The notes under the pieces: generated by a model
The model's input: only the letters and a program-made list of their open reading frames with translations
Told to the model about the DNA's origin: nothing
Database searches by the model: none
Made by a program: the position numbers and the translations under genes
Source of the DNA: Verrucomicrobiota bacterium JB023
GTDB lineage: Bacteria > Verrucomicrobiota > Verrucomicrobiia > Verrucomicrobiales > Akkermansiaceae
Direction: 5' to 3'
DNA length: 64,000 nt
NCBI GenBank assembly: GCA_030673895.1
Contig: JAUTCR010000035.1
Coordinates: 1 to 64,000, forward strand
In this document: positions 1 to 9,845 of the stretch, piece by piece
Numbering within the stretch: position 1 is the first letter of the stretch
How the letters are laid out: every line of letters begins with the position of its first letter

Positions 1-1
1 C

Positions 2-307
2 GATGCCAATGATGCGGCGAAGGTGCGGCAAGTGTGGTCCAAATGGATGGCCCAGGAAGCGAAGCTTGCCGAGATGAAGGGCAACGAATCCGAGACCGGA
101 GGCCGAAGCGCCGCCTACGACAAATTCGTCCTCGATCGCCGTCCCCAGCTCCTTTGGGAGCTTGAGAAGACAATCTTCACCATGGGTGAGCAACAAGCTG
201 CTGCCCTCAAAATGCTCGATCACCTCCAAGAATACGAAGGCCACGCCGACGAAGTGAAATGGACCAATGAGTTCAAGGCCCTCCTCGAGCTGAGGACCGA
301 GGGTTGA
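2..307 (+). CDS. hypothetical protein, C-terminal part (5' end outside window)
   Basis: Reading frame is open from the window edge (DANDAAKVRQVWSKWM...) to a stop at 307; the helical protein is not recognised. Confidence 0.45.
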   Translation, partial: DANDAAKVRQVWSKWMAQEAKLAEMKGNESETGGRSAAYDKFVLDRRPQLLWELEKTIFTMGEQQAAALKMLDHLQEYEGHADEVKWTNEFKALLELRTEG

Positions 308-651
308 GTTAAGGAGCGATTTGCGGTGCCTACGGTAGCAGAGGCGCAAGGTGTGATGACTGCTAGCTCGAAGAGAAAAAAAGGACGGTCTGGAGGCGAG
401 TAAAATTCATGAAGTGATGAATCATCCAGTGACCACCCCTAGCTCCGAACCTCCGCGACGGATCAAATGCCTTCGAACCTTTACAAGAGTTAGCACATAA
501 AATGGGGGGCGACATCCACGGTGAAGGGCGAGTCTTCATCGCTCCTTAGTGAAAATCTAATGCGCCGCCTGTGACCTCGTAGCCGCCATTCCCTCCCACG
601 CCCCTTACAGGCGTTCAAGAACAGTGAATAGAGCAGGTTGGCTTCTTCACG

Positions 652-3600
652 CTATTGTCCTTTGTCTGTTTCCAAATACCGGATAAAAGTGTCTTCGAGA
701 TTTTCCGCAAAGTCAGGCTCGGAGGCGTAGCGTTTGTAGAGCTCAAGGTCGTGATTTCTCGCCTTTTTTACAGCTAGCTTGATGATGCCGCGGAGAGCGA
801 GTTTTCGATTCTGTTGGTCTGGGTTGTTGAGGACCTGAGTCTCGTAGTCCGGGTGGGCAATGACTTCATCGCGGATGCGGATGAACTTCACACGCTGCTC
901 CTCGGGGGTAGCGTCCCAATCCGAGAACCAGCGCTCGTTGAAGGTTTGCACGATTTCGTCGAGGGGAGAGAGTTCTTCCGGAGGAGTGTGGGCTCCGCGC
1001 ACATTCTGACTGTCGGGCTCGAGAACGGTTTCCTCGTCGTCCTGCGGAATGGCTTCATTGAGCCGACTGCGTTCCAGTGCGTAGGTGGAGAGGTCCACGC
1101 TTTCTAACAGTTCATCGAGTGAGTCCTGCTCGGGGTCGCGAACCTTCAGTTTTGGGACGAGGAATTTGAGGAACCAATACAGCTTCTCCCAATCCATGTT
1201 CTCAAAGGGGATCAAGCAGGCCATCTGACCATAGAGTTTGACGAACTGCTTGGCCTTGATTTTGAAATCAACTTTCTCGTCGTGCTCTTCAATGAGGTCG
1301 AAGCGGGTCACGACTTCGTCAATGAGGGGGTGGAGCTTCTCGGCGTCGGCATCGTTGAAGAAGAGACGGTTGAAGTTCTCGATCTCCTCGTCGCTGTAGA
1401 GCGCGAACTCTTCGAGCGCATCGCGGATGTCGTGCAGGACGTTGATGTCGGTGGGCTCGGAGAGACTGGTCGCGGTGTAGAACGGGTCGAAGGCCTCTTT
1501 GATGTCTTCGATGGTATTGAAGAAATCGAGGACGAAGGTGTCCTTCTTATCCATCTTCAGATTGGCCCGGTTCAGGCGGCTGAGGGCTTGCACCGCAAGC
1601 ACCCCTTGCAGCTTTTTGTCCACATACATGGAATGCAGCAGGGGCTCATCGAAACCAGTTAGATACTTGTTGGCGACCACGAGGAGGCGGAAGGTTGGGA
1701 CCTGCTTGGTCGGGTTCTCTTTCGCAAAGTCGCCGGACAAGAGCGCCGGGATGTCTTTGGCCGCATAGCCGTTGAGCGAGTCCTCGCTGTGCTCAATGCC
1801 ATCCACCGTTTTCTTGCCGGAAAAGGCGACTAAGGCCGAGAAGTTGGCGTTCCGTTCCTTCAGCTCTTTCTTGATCGCGAAGTAGTAGCGAATGGCGCAT
1901 TCGATATTGCGGGTCACCACCATGCCGCGCGCTTCTCCCCGCAACTTTTTGGTGGCAACGACTTGTCGGGTAAAGTGGTCCACCATCTGGACCGCTTTGG
2001 CTTCGATGGTATCGGGGTGGGCTTCCACGTAGGAGCGCAGCTTGGCTTGCGCCTTCTGGGTGTCGAACTCGGGATTGTCGGCGGTGGATTGACGGACTTC
2101 GTAGTAGCTCTTGTAGGTGGTGTAGTTGGAGAGCACATCCAGGATGAAGCCTTCCTCGATGGCTTGCTTCATGGAGTAGAGGTGAAAGGGGGCGAATCCT
2201 CCTTCGGCGGTTCTAGTGCCAAAGCGCTCCAGGGTGGCCTTCTTGGGAGTGGCTGTGAAGGCGAAGTAGGAGGCATTCTGATTCATTTTCCGCGCTTGAG
2301 CGGTTTTTTGAATCTTCTGTTGGTAGGTCTCCAGGGCCTCAAGGATGGCGTCCTGATCATCCTTCTCTTCCTCGGAGCCCAGCGACATGTTCAGCTTGTC
2401 GGCGGCTTGGCCGCTCTGGGAGGAGTGGGCTTCGTCGATGATGACGGCGAAGTTTTTTTCGCTCATGTCGGCGATGCCATCGACGATGAAGGGGAACTTC
2501 TGGATGGTGGTGGTGATGAGCTTTTTGCCGTTCTCGAGATGGGACTTCAGGTCGGAGGAGCTATCAGCGTGGGCGAGGAGGTTTTTCACCTCGGCAAAGG
2601 CCTTGATGTTCTTGTCGATCTGCCGGTCGAGGACGCGGCGGTCGGTGACCACGATGACGGAGTCGAACAAGTTGTCTTGACCCCATTGGTCGTAGGTCTC
2701 GATGAGCTGATAGGCCAGCCAGGTGATGGAGTTCGATTTCCCGGACCCCGCCGAGTGCTGGATGAGGTAACGTTTCCCGACCCCCTCCTTCTTGACGTCG
2801 TCTAACAGATTGCGAACCACTTGCAGTTGGTGGTAGCGGGGGAAGAAGAGGGTGCGCTTCACCTTGCCGGTCTTTTTGTTCTTCTCTTCGGTGACCTTGG
2901 CGTAGTGCTCGATGATGTTGGTGAGGCTCTGGCGGGTGAGGATTTCTTGCCAAAGGTAGGCGCTGCGATGGCCGTCGGGGTTGGGTGGATTGCCCTTGCC
3001 GTGGTTGTGACCCTTGTTGAAAGGGAGGAAGAAGGTGGACTTGCCGTCGAGCTTGGTGGTCATCCAGACCTCGTCGGGATCGACCGCGAAGTGGACGAGA
3101 CAACGGCGGAATTGAAAGAGCGTTTCCTTGGGGTCGCGGTCCTCGCGGTATTGCTTCTTGGCGTGATTGACGTTCTGGCCCGTCCACGGATTTTTGAGTT
3201 CCAGGGTGGCGAGGGGCAGCCCGTTGAGGAAGAGGACCATGTCGACCGACTTTTGGTCGATGCTGGAGAAGTAGAGCTGCCGGGTGACGGAGAAAAGATT
3301 GCTCTCGAACTTGGCCTTCACCTCAGGATTCAGGTCGTTGTAGGGCAGTCGGTAAAGGAGAGTGAAGTGCGCGTTGTCAACGTCGAGGCCTTTCTTGAGT
3401 ACCGTCAGGATGCCGTCTTTCTTCAGCTTGCGATGGAGGCGTTCGACCACCTGCCGTTTGTAGTCGGGCTTGTAGGTCAGCTTGGCGAGTTCGTCCGCCT
3501 GGGTGGCTTCGAGAAATTGCCAAAATTTGGCTTCGTCGAGGGCGAACTCGGCGTTGAAGTCCTTGGCCTCGCCCCGTAGATAGCCTTTGCCTCCATAGTA

Positions 3601-3705
3601 GGAGACTTCCTCGCCCATGGTAGCGGCCTCGGGGCCGACTGGAGTGCCAAGGAGGTGGTTCTCGATGCAGGCTTCAAGGGCTTGTTCGGTGGTGTCGCTG
3701 CTCAT
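652..3705 (-). CDS. hsdR: Type I restriction endonuclease subunit R (HsdR)
   Basis: 1017 aa; P-loop HSAGSGKSNSITWLAYQL, VIIDEAHSSQSG, FTATPKKATLERFG and the HsdR N-terminal nuclease-like region. Its start overlaps the stop of the upstream DUF1016 gene (ATGA at 3702-3705). Confidence 0.95.
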   Translation of the reverse strand: MSSDTTEQALEACIENHLLGTPVGPEAATMGEEVSYYGGKGYLRGEAKDFNAEFALDEAKFWQFLEATQADELAKLTYKPDYKRQVVERLHRKLKKDGILTVLKKGLDVDNAHFTLLYRLPYNDLNPEVKAKFESNLFSVTRQLYFSSIDQKSVDMVLFLNGLPLATLELKNPWTGQNVNHAKKQYREDRDPKETLFQFRRCLVHFAVDPDEVWMTTKLDGKSTFFLPFNKGHNHGKGNPPNPDGHRSAYLWQEILTRQSLTNIIEHYAKVTEEKNKKTGKVKRTLFFPRYHQLQVVRNLLDDVKKEGVGKRYLIQHSAGSGKSNSITWLAYQLIETYDQWGQDNLFDSVIVVTDRRVLDRQIDKNIKAFAEVKNLLAHADSSSDLKSHLENGKKLITTTIQKFPFIVDGIADMSEKNFAVIIDEAHSSQSGQAADKLNMSLGSEEEKDDQDAILEALETYQQKIQKTAQARKMNQNASYFAFTATPKKATLERFGTRTAEGGFAPFHLYSMKQAIEEGFILDVLSNYTTYKSYYEVRQSTADNPEFDTQKAQAKLRSYVEAHPDTIEAKAVQMVDHFTRQVVATKKLRGEARGMVVTRNIECAIRYYFAIKKELKERNANFSALVAFSGKKTVDGIEHSEDSLNGYAAKDIPALLSGDFAKENPTKQVPTFRLLVVANKYLTGFDEPLLHSMYVDKKLQGVLAVQALSRLNRANLKMDKKDTFVLDFFNTIEDIKEAFDPFYTATSLSEPTDINVLHDIRDALEEFALYSDEEIENFNRLFFNDADAEKLHPLIDEVVTRFDLIEEHDEKVDFKIKAKQFVKLYGQMACLIPFENMDWEKLYWFLKFLVPKLKVRDPEQDSLDELLESVDLSTYALERSRLNEAIPQDDEETVLEPDSQNVRGAHTPPEELSPLDEIVQTFNERWFSDWDATPEEQRVKFIRIRDEVIAHPDYETQVLNNPDQQNRKLALRGIIKLAVKKARNHDLELYKRYASEPDFAENLEDTFIRYLETDKGQ

Positions 3706-4880
3706 GATTCAGGGAGGTCTTTGGATTGACGAACGAGAAAGGCTTCCAGTTCTTCAGGCTTCGGAAGGGCCACTTTGTAGGCCGAGACAAAGAGGTTTTC
3801 ATCCATGCCGCCCAGGGCGTATTCCACGAGGGTGTGGTCCTTGTCGGTGCAGAGCAAGAGACCAATGGGCGGGTTGTCGCCTGTGGCCATCTCATGCTTC
3901 TGATAGTAGTTGAGGTAAGTGTTGAGTTGACCCGCGTTCGCGTGGTTGAAGGGTTCGACCTTCAGTTCGATGAGGACGTGGCAGTGGAGCTTGCGATGGT
4001 AGAAGACGAGGTCGACGAAGTAGTCGCTGGAGCCGATACGGATTTTCTTCTGTCTGTCTTCGAAGCAGAAGCCGTTGCCGAGTTCGAGGAGGAACTCTTG
4101 CAGGTGATCGAGGAGGAGTGTTTCGAGGTCGTTTTCCCGGAAGGCCTCCTTGGGCGTGAGGCCGAGGAACTCGAAAATGTAGGGGTCCTTAATAATGTCG
4201 GCAGGCTGCTGGGATTTCGATTTTTCGGCGGTGAGGCGAAGGAGCTTTTCTTTGTCGGTCGAGAGGCCGAGTCGCTCGAAAAGCAGGGAGCCGATTTGGC
4301 GTTTCAGCTCGCGCACTGACCAGCCGCTCTTGATACACTCGAACTCATAGAATGCGCGTTGGAGAGGGTCGTCGAGGCGGAGAAGTTCGACGAAGTGGGA
4401 GAAGGTCAACTTCTGGATCAGGGTGCTGAAATCCAAGGCGAACTCGGGACGTTGAAATTCCGCAGACAGTGTCTGGGGGATTGCTTCCTCCGTTTTGCCA
4501 AAGATTGCCGACAGCGTCTGCAAAATCCCGGGTCCGAATTCGCCAGACACTGTCTGTCGAATCTCTGACTTTCTCGTTTCCAGTGGCTTGCGGGATTTGA
4601 CAGACGCTGTCTGTTGAATCTCCGGATAGCCAAGGTAGAGCGAACGACAAAGTCTCAGGGTCGTTGGCGGCAAGCCTCGCACTTGGAGTTGCTTCGCCAC
4701 CTCAGAAATCAAGCGTTCCCCATACTCCGCTCGTTCCTCGCCATTTTGCTCAAATTCCACGATGTAGGCACCGACGAGCCAGTTGCGCAGCGTGAGGCCG
4801 ACGTTGGCGGATTGGGCGACATGGCTCTTCAGCGAGCCGTCGAGGTCGCGGAGGCTGGTGAGGAGCTGGTCGAAGTTCAT
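3702..4880 (-). CDS. DUF1016/YhcG-type PDDEXK nuclease domain protein (copy 1, with internal QTxS repeats)
   Basis: 392 aa; VDLVFYHRKLHCHVLIELKVEPFNHANAGQLNTYLNYY is typical of DUF1016. Confidence 0.9.
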   Translation of the reverse strand: MNFDQLLTSLRDLDGSLKSHVAQSANVGLTLRNWLVGAYIVEFEQNGEERAEYGERLISEVAKQLQVRGLPPTTLRLCRSLYLGYPEIQQTASVKSRKPLETRKSEIRQTVSGEFGPGILQTLSAIFGKTEEAIPQTLSAEFQRPEFALDFSTLIQKLTFSHFVELLRLDDPLQRAFYEFECIKSGWSVRELKRQIGSLLFERLGLSTDKEKLLRLTAEKSKSQQPADIIKDPYIFEFLGLTPKEAFRENDLETLLLDHLQEFLLELGNGFCFEDRQKKIRIGSSDYFVDLVFYHRKLHCHVLIELKVEPFNHANAGQLNTYLNYYQKHEMATGDNPPIGLLLCTDKDHTLVEYALGGMDENLFVSAYKVALPKPEELEAFLVRQSKDLPES

Positions 4881-5023
4881 GGGCGGCTGGAGAATGCTAA
4901 ATTTTAAAAAGAGAATGATGAATTTTTCTGTCCGGATTCATTCCACATTTCGAATTCACGATTCACCGTTTCAATGGTGCAGGCTCTGGGAGTTGCTTCT
5001 GTGGTGTCAGAGGGCATGTTCAA

Positions 5024-7324
5024 TTAGAGCTCAGGCAGTGGCCGTAGTGAATCGAGAGCCGCCGCAGTATCTGCAAACAGATCTTCGACCTCAGAGTCGG
5101 CCTCGAAGTGGTAAGAAACAAATCGATGCTGATGTTCGAGGTTTCGATTGTAGAAGTAGCAGGCGTTTGTGGCTGTCTGCGGTGATGCCATTACACGAAG
5201 GAAGGGCAACAGTTTGATGAAACGATCACCATCCGGGTCCATAAAATGCAGGTAGCCGTCATCCATTCCCTCAATGGTGGTTCGTTCGGCTGTCACAAAT
5301 GGGGTTCGAGTGCCGACAAGCCTCTTCACCGAATACTCAAATAGCCCGTTGGTGTATCTGCACTCGGCGGGCTGCGTGAGTTCGTAACGCTCCCACGTAG
5401 TGCCCATGACGCTGCGGCAGGTTTGAATGAGGCCAGAAAGACGCTCGTAGATAATCTCCAGATCTCGAGCGCCCAAGACGCCACCGTGCGCGTGATCATT
5501 GCGCATACCGTTTGCGTCTTGAAGAACCGTCAAGATGCGACGGTCAAATAGCATATCGAGCACATCCTTGCGCCCTGTGCCAAACATTGCAGCGCAGCGG
5601 TTCGAATCCTTTTCTCGGAGATCACGAAACTTCTTGCTGAGCGTTTCGATCACGCACTTCCAAAGACCAAATGTCGCTCGGTCAAAGCTCAGGTTGGCTT
5701 TCTCAAGGTTCGCGTGAAGAGACTTGCCGTGCTCGCTCCAGAACTCGGAATCTGATTTTGCCGCACTGAGATAGATTGTGGCCCAGAACTCTGAAAGAGC
5801 TTCAAAGAAGTGGAGCAGTATCTCGTTACGCTCACGTATGCCACCATTTGAGGCTCTCCATCGCCAAAGAATAGAAGCGAGAGGGAATGGCAAAGTCTCT
5901 ACCCACGCTTCCAGGGTGTCCTCGTGGTTCACCTTTTCGAGCAGAGCCAACTGTTTGTCTGCGGACCGAGGTTGGCGCCTCAGGGCCGACTCAATTTCAT
6001 CCAGTTCAGCGCGGAGCGCAGTCAGTCGGGAGTTGGCATCAATCACCTGATCCTGAATGTCGCGAGGCGGTAGGAAGTAGGTGCTGTCCAGAAGGTCCTG
6101 CACAGAAATGCGCTGAATGGTGCTCCCAGAGCTAATTGAATCGATGAAAAGGCGGCCCACTTCTGAGTTGAGGGAATCGACCATGAAACGGGCATCGACT
6201 TGCTCAGCATCAAGGACCAAGCGGAGAAGTCTTCTGTTCTTTGAAAGGGCGCCCAAGTCACCTGGCGTCAGAGCTGCTCGCCGCTTTCCATCCAGAGTAA
6301 GGAACAAGTCATTGGCTGAGTCCTCAGTTGCGCCATCAAGACCCTTGCGACTTTCATGCTTGGTAACCAGCGAACTGATTGGAATCGCGTTGAGGCCTGA
6401 ACGCCTAGCTAATTTTTGGAGCTCGTCATTGGCTTCAAGAGATGGAAAGCCGCTGAATTCCTCCGGAGTGACGAGGGCACCTTGGGCCAGTCGCTTACCA
6501 CCTTGGTGATTCTCGTAGTTCTTCAGGATTTCCTCCTCAAGCGCGGTGTCCGTTCCAAACTGAGCAGTGAACACCTGTTGCCGCGCCACCTTGTCCACGA
6601 CTACGATGTAGTAATCAATCGATGCCGCTTTGTGATGGCCAGCAGGGACATGGATCAGCGCACGAAGGTGGCCTCCAAGATCCTCCAGTCGATTCCACAG
6701 CTTTCTGCCTTTTTGGCAGGCGTAGGGTGGAGGCAAAAGGAATACCGCGCGACCAGACTCCGACAAACGAGAAACCGATTGGCACAATAGTGCCTCTCCG
6801 ACATCTGTAACTTTGCCTACTCCGCCGGGAAAGCCGAGCGGCGGATTGAGCCGGAGCCCCATCGGCGATTCCGCAACGATACAATCATACGATTCCTCCA
6901 AGGGATGGTCCCCATGGACTGAATCACCGCAGAAAATCTTGGTGTTCTCAGACGCGAGGATACGAGCCGTTTCCACGGTCTCCGCGTTGATGTCTATGCC
7001 ATGGAGGAGCGAAGCGCCGAGGTTCATGCCAACCAACGAGAGGAGTAAGCCGGAGCCGCACGCAGGATCGAGAACTGAATCGCCTCCTCCGATTGCCGCA
7101 AGTTTCGCCATGAACGGCACAACCGCCTCCGATGGCAGGTGTTCGGCATTCCTAGCGCCGCGATCTCCCAATCCGCTGCGGAGCCACGCATTCAATCGAT
7201 CCCATCTGGTTTGATGATCATCGGCGTCCAAAAGCCACTGCTTCAAGTATTCAGCTGCTGGTGCCTTCCCTCGAAGTTCGTCAATAAAGTTCCAAAGCTG
7301 GTGCTGGAGCGTGTCTTGGTTCAT
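5024..7324 (-). CDS. N6-adenine methyltransferase-like protein with degenerate catalytic motif and C-terminal HEPN-like RNDHAH motif
   Basis: 766 aa; SAM-binding motif DPACGSG (aa 86-92). Motif IV reads AESPMG where NPPF/Y is expected (aa 151-156). HsdS-like stretch STYFLPPRDIQDQVIDAN. C-terminal GMRNDHAHGG (RNDHAH, aa 608-613) fits R-x4-6-H. Confidence 0.75.
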   Translation of the reverse strand: MNQDTLQHQLWNFIDELRGKAPAAEYLKQWLLDADDHQTRWDRLNAWLRSGLGDRGARNAEHLPSEAVVPFMAKLAAIGGGDSVLDPACGSGLLLSLVGMNLGASLLHGIDINAETVETARILASENTKIFCGDSVHGDHPLEESYDCIVAESPMGLRLNPPLGFPGGVGKVTDVGEALLCQSVSRLSESGRAVFLLPPPYACQKGRKLWNRLEDLGGHLRALIHVPAGHHKAASIDYYIVVVDKVARQQVFTAQFGTDTALEEEILKNYENHQGGKRLAQGALVTPEEFSGFPSLEANDELQKLARRSGLNAIPISSLVTKHESRKGLDGATEDSANDLFLTLDGKRRAALTPGDLGALSKNRRLLRLVLDAEQVDARFMVDSLNSEVGRLFIDSISSGSTIQRISVQDLLDSTYFLPPRDIQDQVIDANSRLTALRAELDEIESALRRQPRSADKQLALLEKVNHEDTLEAWVETLPFPLASILWRWRASNGGIRERNEILLHFFEALSEFWATIYLSAAKSDSEFWSEHGKSLHANLEKANLSFDRATFGLWKCVIETLSKKFRDLREKDSNRCAAMFGTGRKDVLDMLFDRRILTVLQDANGMRNDHAHGGVLGARDLEIIYERLSGLIQTCRSVMGTTWERYELTQPAECRYTNGLFEYSVKRLVGTRTPFVTAERTTIEGMDDGYLHFMDPDGDRFIKLLPFLRVMASPQTATNACYFYNRNLEHQHRFVSYHFEADSEVEDLFADTAAALDSLRPLPEL

Positions 7325-7352
7325 TGAGGAAATCCGAGGTTCAGTTTAGGTA

Positions 7353-8534
7353 CTACTTCAGGCGAGAGATTAGATCGAAGAGGGCCGGAGGCACGCCGTC
7401 ATCCTTGATGATTCCGCTTGGAGCCGGGCGGAAGAGAGCTTCGAGGATCAGGCGTCTGTCTTTTGACTCCAGTGCCTTCTCGTCTTGGAGAAGCGAGAGG
7501 TAGGTTTTGACCATCACTACCCGCTCCTGGGCGTCGGACCATGCATGGAGCTGACTGAGAAATATCTTGGAGAGAATTCTCAAAAACCAGAATGCCAGAC
7601 CACCCAGGAGGATCATTCCGGCCACCCGCCAGTATTCGATGGGATCTCCGAGCTTGAGACCCTCATAGATCGCTTTACTTTCAGTCACTAGGAGCTGCCC
7701 GGCACCGTAGAGCCCTCCGGCGAACACAACGGCGAGAACAATCGAGGACCAGAAGGCACGCCTTTGCTTCCCTGCCCAGAACGTTACTGGCTCCTTAAGA
7801 TTAATTTCTTCGCGGTGAGCTTTTTTGAAGGCTTCGATGTCCGCTTTTGTTTCTTCAACGAATTGATCCAAAGATGCTGCCCGGGTGTCATGTAAATCTT
7901 GGAGGTTCTGGTCATGCTTGCTTAGCGTGTCATTGATCGTCTGGAGCTGAGAAGTCCATGATTCATCGTGTTCCTTCCGTTGCTCGCGGAGCTTCGAGAG
8001 TTCATCCTCAAGCTCGGCAACACTCTTGGTGATCGCTGCCTTCGTTGCTGGCTTTAACTCTGCGAGCTTCTGATCAAAAATGGCAGCGTTGAGAAGGGCG
8101 ATGAAGCCTCCCTTGTCCAGCTGGCTTAGCTGGAAAGGTTGATCGAGAAAATACGCCAGAGCCATCAGTGCGGGGACGTCGCCAACAGAGTTCTTTGTTT
8201 CGAGAACGAACTGCGCTTTGGGGTCAGAGTCCGATTGCCACCCCTTGGTCCAATGAGCCCGAAAGTGATTCTCTAGGTTTTTCTTGGTTTGTGCCCACTG
8301 CTGGGGGTTTGCCTCCAGTTGCGTTAGAGGCTTCCGGAGTCCTACAATAAAGTTCGTAATCTGTTGGGCTGCCTGATTGATCGGTTGAGAGCCACCCTGT
8401 CGATGAGACTGCGCCCAACCCCACTTCTCTTCATATGATTCAAGCCAGCTTTGTGCGTCTTCGGGTGTTGGAAGGACGAACGTATTTTCGTTGTCCAAAT
8501 CTACCTCAATGAGATTCTCTTTCTTTTCGGACAT
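7353..8534 (-). CDS. Coiled-coil, two-TM protein (DUF6161-like) inside the type I R-M locus
   Basis: 393 aa; long charged coiled coil (aa ~165-250), two hydrophobic segments (SSIVLAVVFAGGLYGAGQLLV; AGMILLGGLAFWFLRIL), C-terminal DAQERVVMVKTYLSLLQDEKAL...LFRPAPSGIIKDDGVPP. The DUF6161 assignment is from memory. Confidence 0.65.
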   Translation of the reverse strand: MSEKKENLIEVDLDNENTFVLPTPEDAQSWLESYEEKWGWAQSHRQGGSQPINQAAQQITNFIVGLRKPLTQLEANPQQWAQTKKNLENHFRAHWTKGWQSDSDPKAQFVLETKNSVGDVPALMALAYFLDQPFQLSQLDKGGFIALLNAAIFDQKLAELKPATKAAITKSVAELEDELSKLREQRKEHDESWTSQLQTINDTLSKHDQNLQDLHDTRAASLDQFVEETKADIEAFKKAHREEINLKEPVTFWAGKQRRAFWSSIVLAVVFAGGLYGAGQLLVTESKAIYEGLKLGDPIEYWRVAGMILLGGLAFWFLRILSKIFLSQLHAWSDAQERVVMVKTYLSLLQDEKALESKDRRLILEALFRPAPSGIIKDDGVPPALFDLISRLK

Positions 8535-8537
8535 AGA

Positions 8538-9845
8538 TCAGACTTTGATTCTGCCGGTGACGGCGTGGGCGATGAGGGTGCTGCGGAGAGTTTTGAGAGA
8601 TTCGATCTCGTCCGAAATCTTCTTCGCTGCCTTGTGGGAATTCGCAGCCAGTTGATTGCAATGCGCGACGACCTCTTTTTGCTCTTCGAGCGGTGGAGTT
8701 GGAATCCGAAGCCTTCCTAGATCGTCGAGATAAATTCCGGGTTGCGCCGCGTATTTCGTGGCCAGTTCCCAAATCACTTTTTGAGTAGCCCGGTTCTGAA
8801 TCGCGTAGTTCAGGAAGTGGCTATCAACTTTCTTGGGATTCGGGCGGAGTATTCCGAGGCTTCGTTGGACGGAAATCTCAGCGGTGTCGATTTCAACAAC
8901 CGCCGATTTCCCTGTAGTTCCTCCAACTAAGGCGATAACCACGTCCCCAGGTTCGACAGTGTATGAGCGTTGAAGAATCTTGAACTCCCTCGCAGACATC
9001 TTTCGGTCGTCTTCTCGCGTAAAGAATCTCCCTTCCTGAATGTTGCGGACACTCAGAAGCCTGTGAAGTCCTTCAGTTGCAGGTGGCGGGTTGTGAGTTC
9101 CGTCTCGAATTGAGAGGCACAGGTAAAGGAACTTAGGTATCTCCCAATGCTCCGGGATGTCGCCGATCCATTCGATGCCGGAGGGTTTGAGTTTGGCGTT
9201 GGGGTTGAGGCCTCGGGTGACGGCGCGGTTGATGAGGATGGCTTTTTGCTCGTCGAGGAGTTCGATCTGGCGCTGCTTTTTGGCAATCAAGGCGTCGATC
9301 TCCGCCGTCTTCCGATCCAGGAAGGTGACGATGCGGTCTTGTTCGGGTTTGGGGGGGATGGAGAGTGGGAGATACTTGAAGTCTCGCCAGTCGAGGTTCT
9401 GCCGAAGGCCCGTTCCCATTCCGTAGTAGACTTTCAGGAGGTCGTAGCTGTGCAGAAGGTAGTAGAGGTATTCTGAGGAAACCTTGTCGTCGTGTTTGAG
9501 GCCGAGGTAGGCGGAAGTGATGATTCCGCGATTCTTGGCGAGGCCGACTCGGAGGCTCGTCCAATCGTTTTGGAGGTCGGTGGGGCGAATGACAATGTCG
9601 CCCGGATTGATGATTTGGTAGCTTTCAAATGATTCGGGAACGAGTCCGGTGAGTTTCTCAGGTGGCTTGATGACGAGGCGGCCGTAGCTGAGGGAAAGAA
9701 CGGTGTCCTCGATGTTACCCGTGTTTTTTTCCTTGTTTAGAGACAGCGTGACTCGTCCGGGAAGAAGTTTCCAATGCTCGGGAATCTCCCCGAGCCATTC
9801 GACTCCGGAGTCCTTGTAGCGGTCGTATCTGGGGAAGGTGGTCAT
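8538..9845 (-). CDS. hsdS: Type I restriction-modification specificity subunit S (HsdS)
   Basis: Two half-repeats: YKDSGVEWLGEIPEHWK and LKPSGIEWIGDIPEHWE, each followed by a PPKPEQDRIVTFLDRKTAEID or PPLEEQKEVVAHC conserved region. The listed ORF is over-extended; a start at 9845 gives an ATGA overlap with the upstream gene. Confidence 0.93.
   Translation of the reverse strand: MTTFPRYDRYKDSGVEWLGEIPEHWKLLPGRVTLSLNKEKNTGNIEDTVLSLSYGRLVIKPPEKLTGLVPESFESYQIINPGDIVIRPTDLQNDWTSLRVGLAKNRGIITSAYLGLKHDDKVSSEYLYYLLHSYDLLKVYYGMGTGLRQNLDWRDFKYLPLSIPPKPEQDRIVTFLDRKTAEIDALIAKKQRQIELLDEQKAILINRAVTRGLNPNAKLKPSGIEWIGDIPEHWEIPKFLYLCLSIRDGTHNPPPATEGLHRLLSVRNIQEGRFFTREDDRKMSAREFKILQRSYTVEPGDVVIALVGGTTGKSAVVEIDTAEISVQRSLGILRPNPKKVDSHFLNYAIQNRATQKVIWELATKYAAQPGIYLDDLGRLRIPTPPLEEQKEVVAHCNQLAANSHKAAKKISDEIESLKTLRSTLIAHAVTGRIKV

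Noticed and set aside
1963-2805. 280-aa + strand ORF within hsdR
   Set aside because: Opposite-strand shadow of a well-supported hsdR coding frame.
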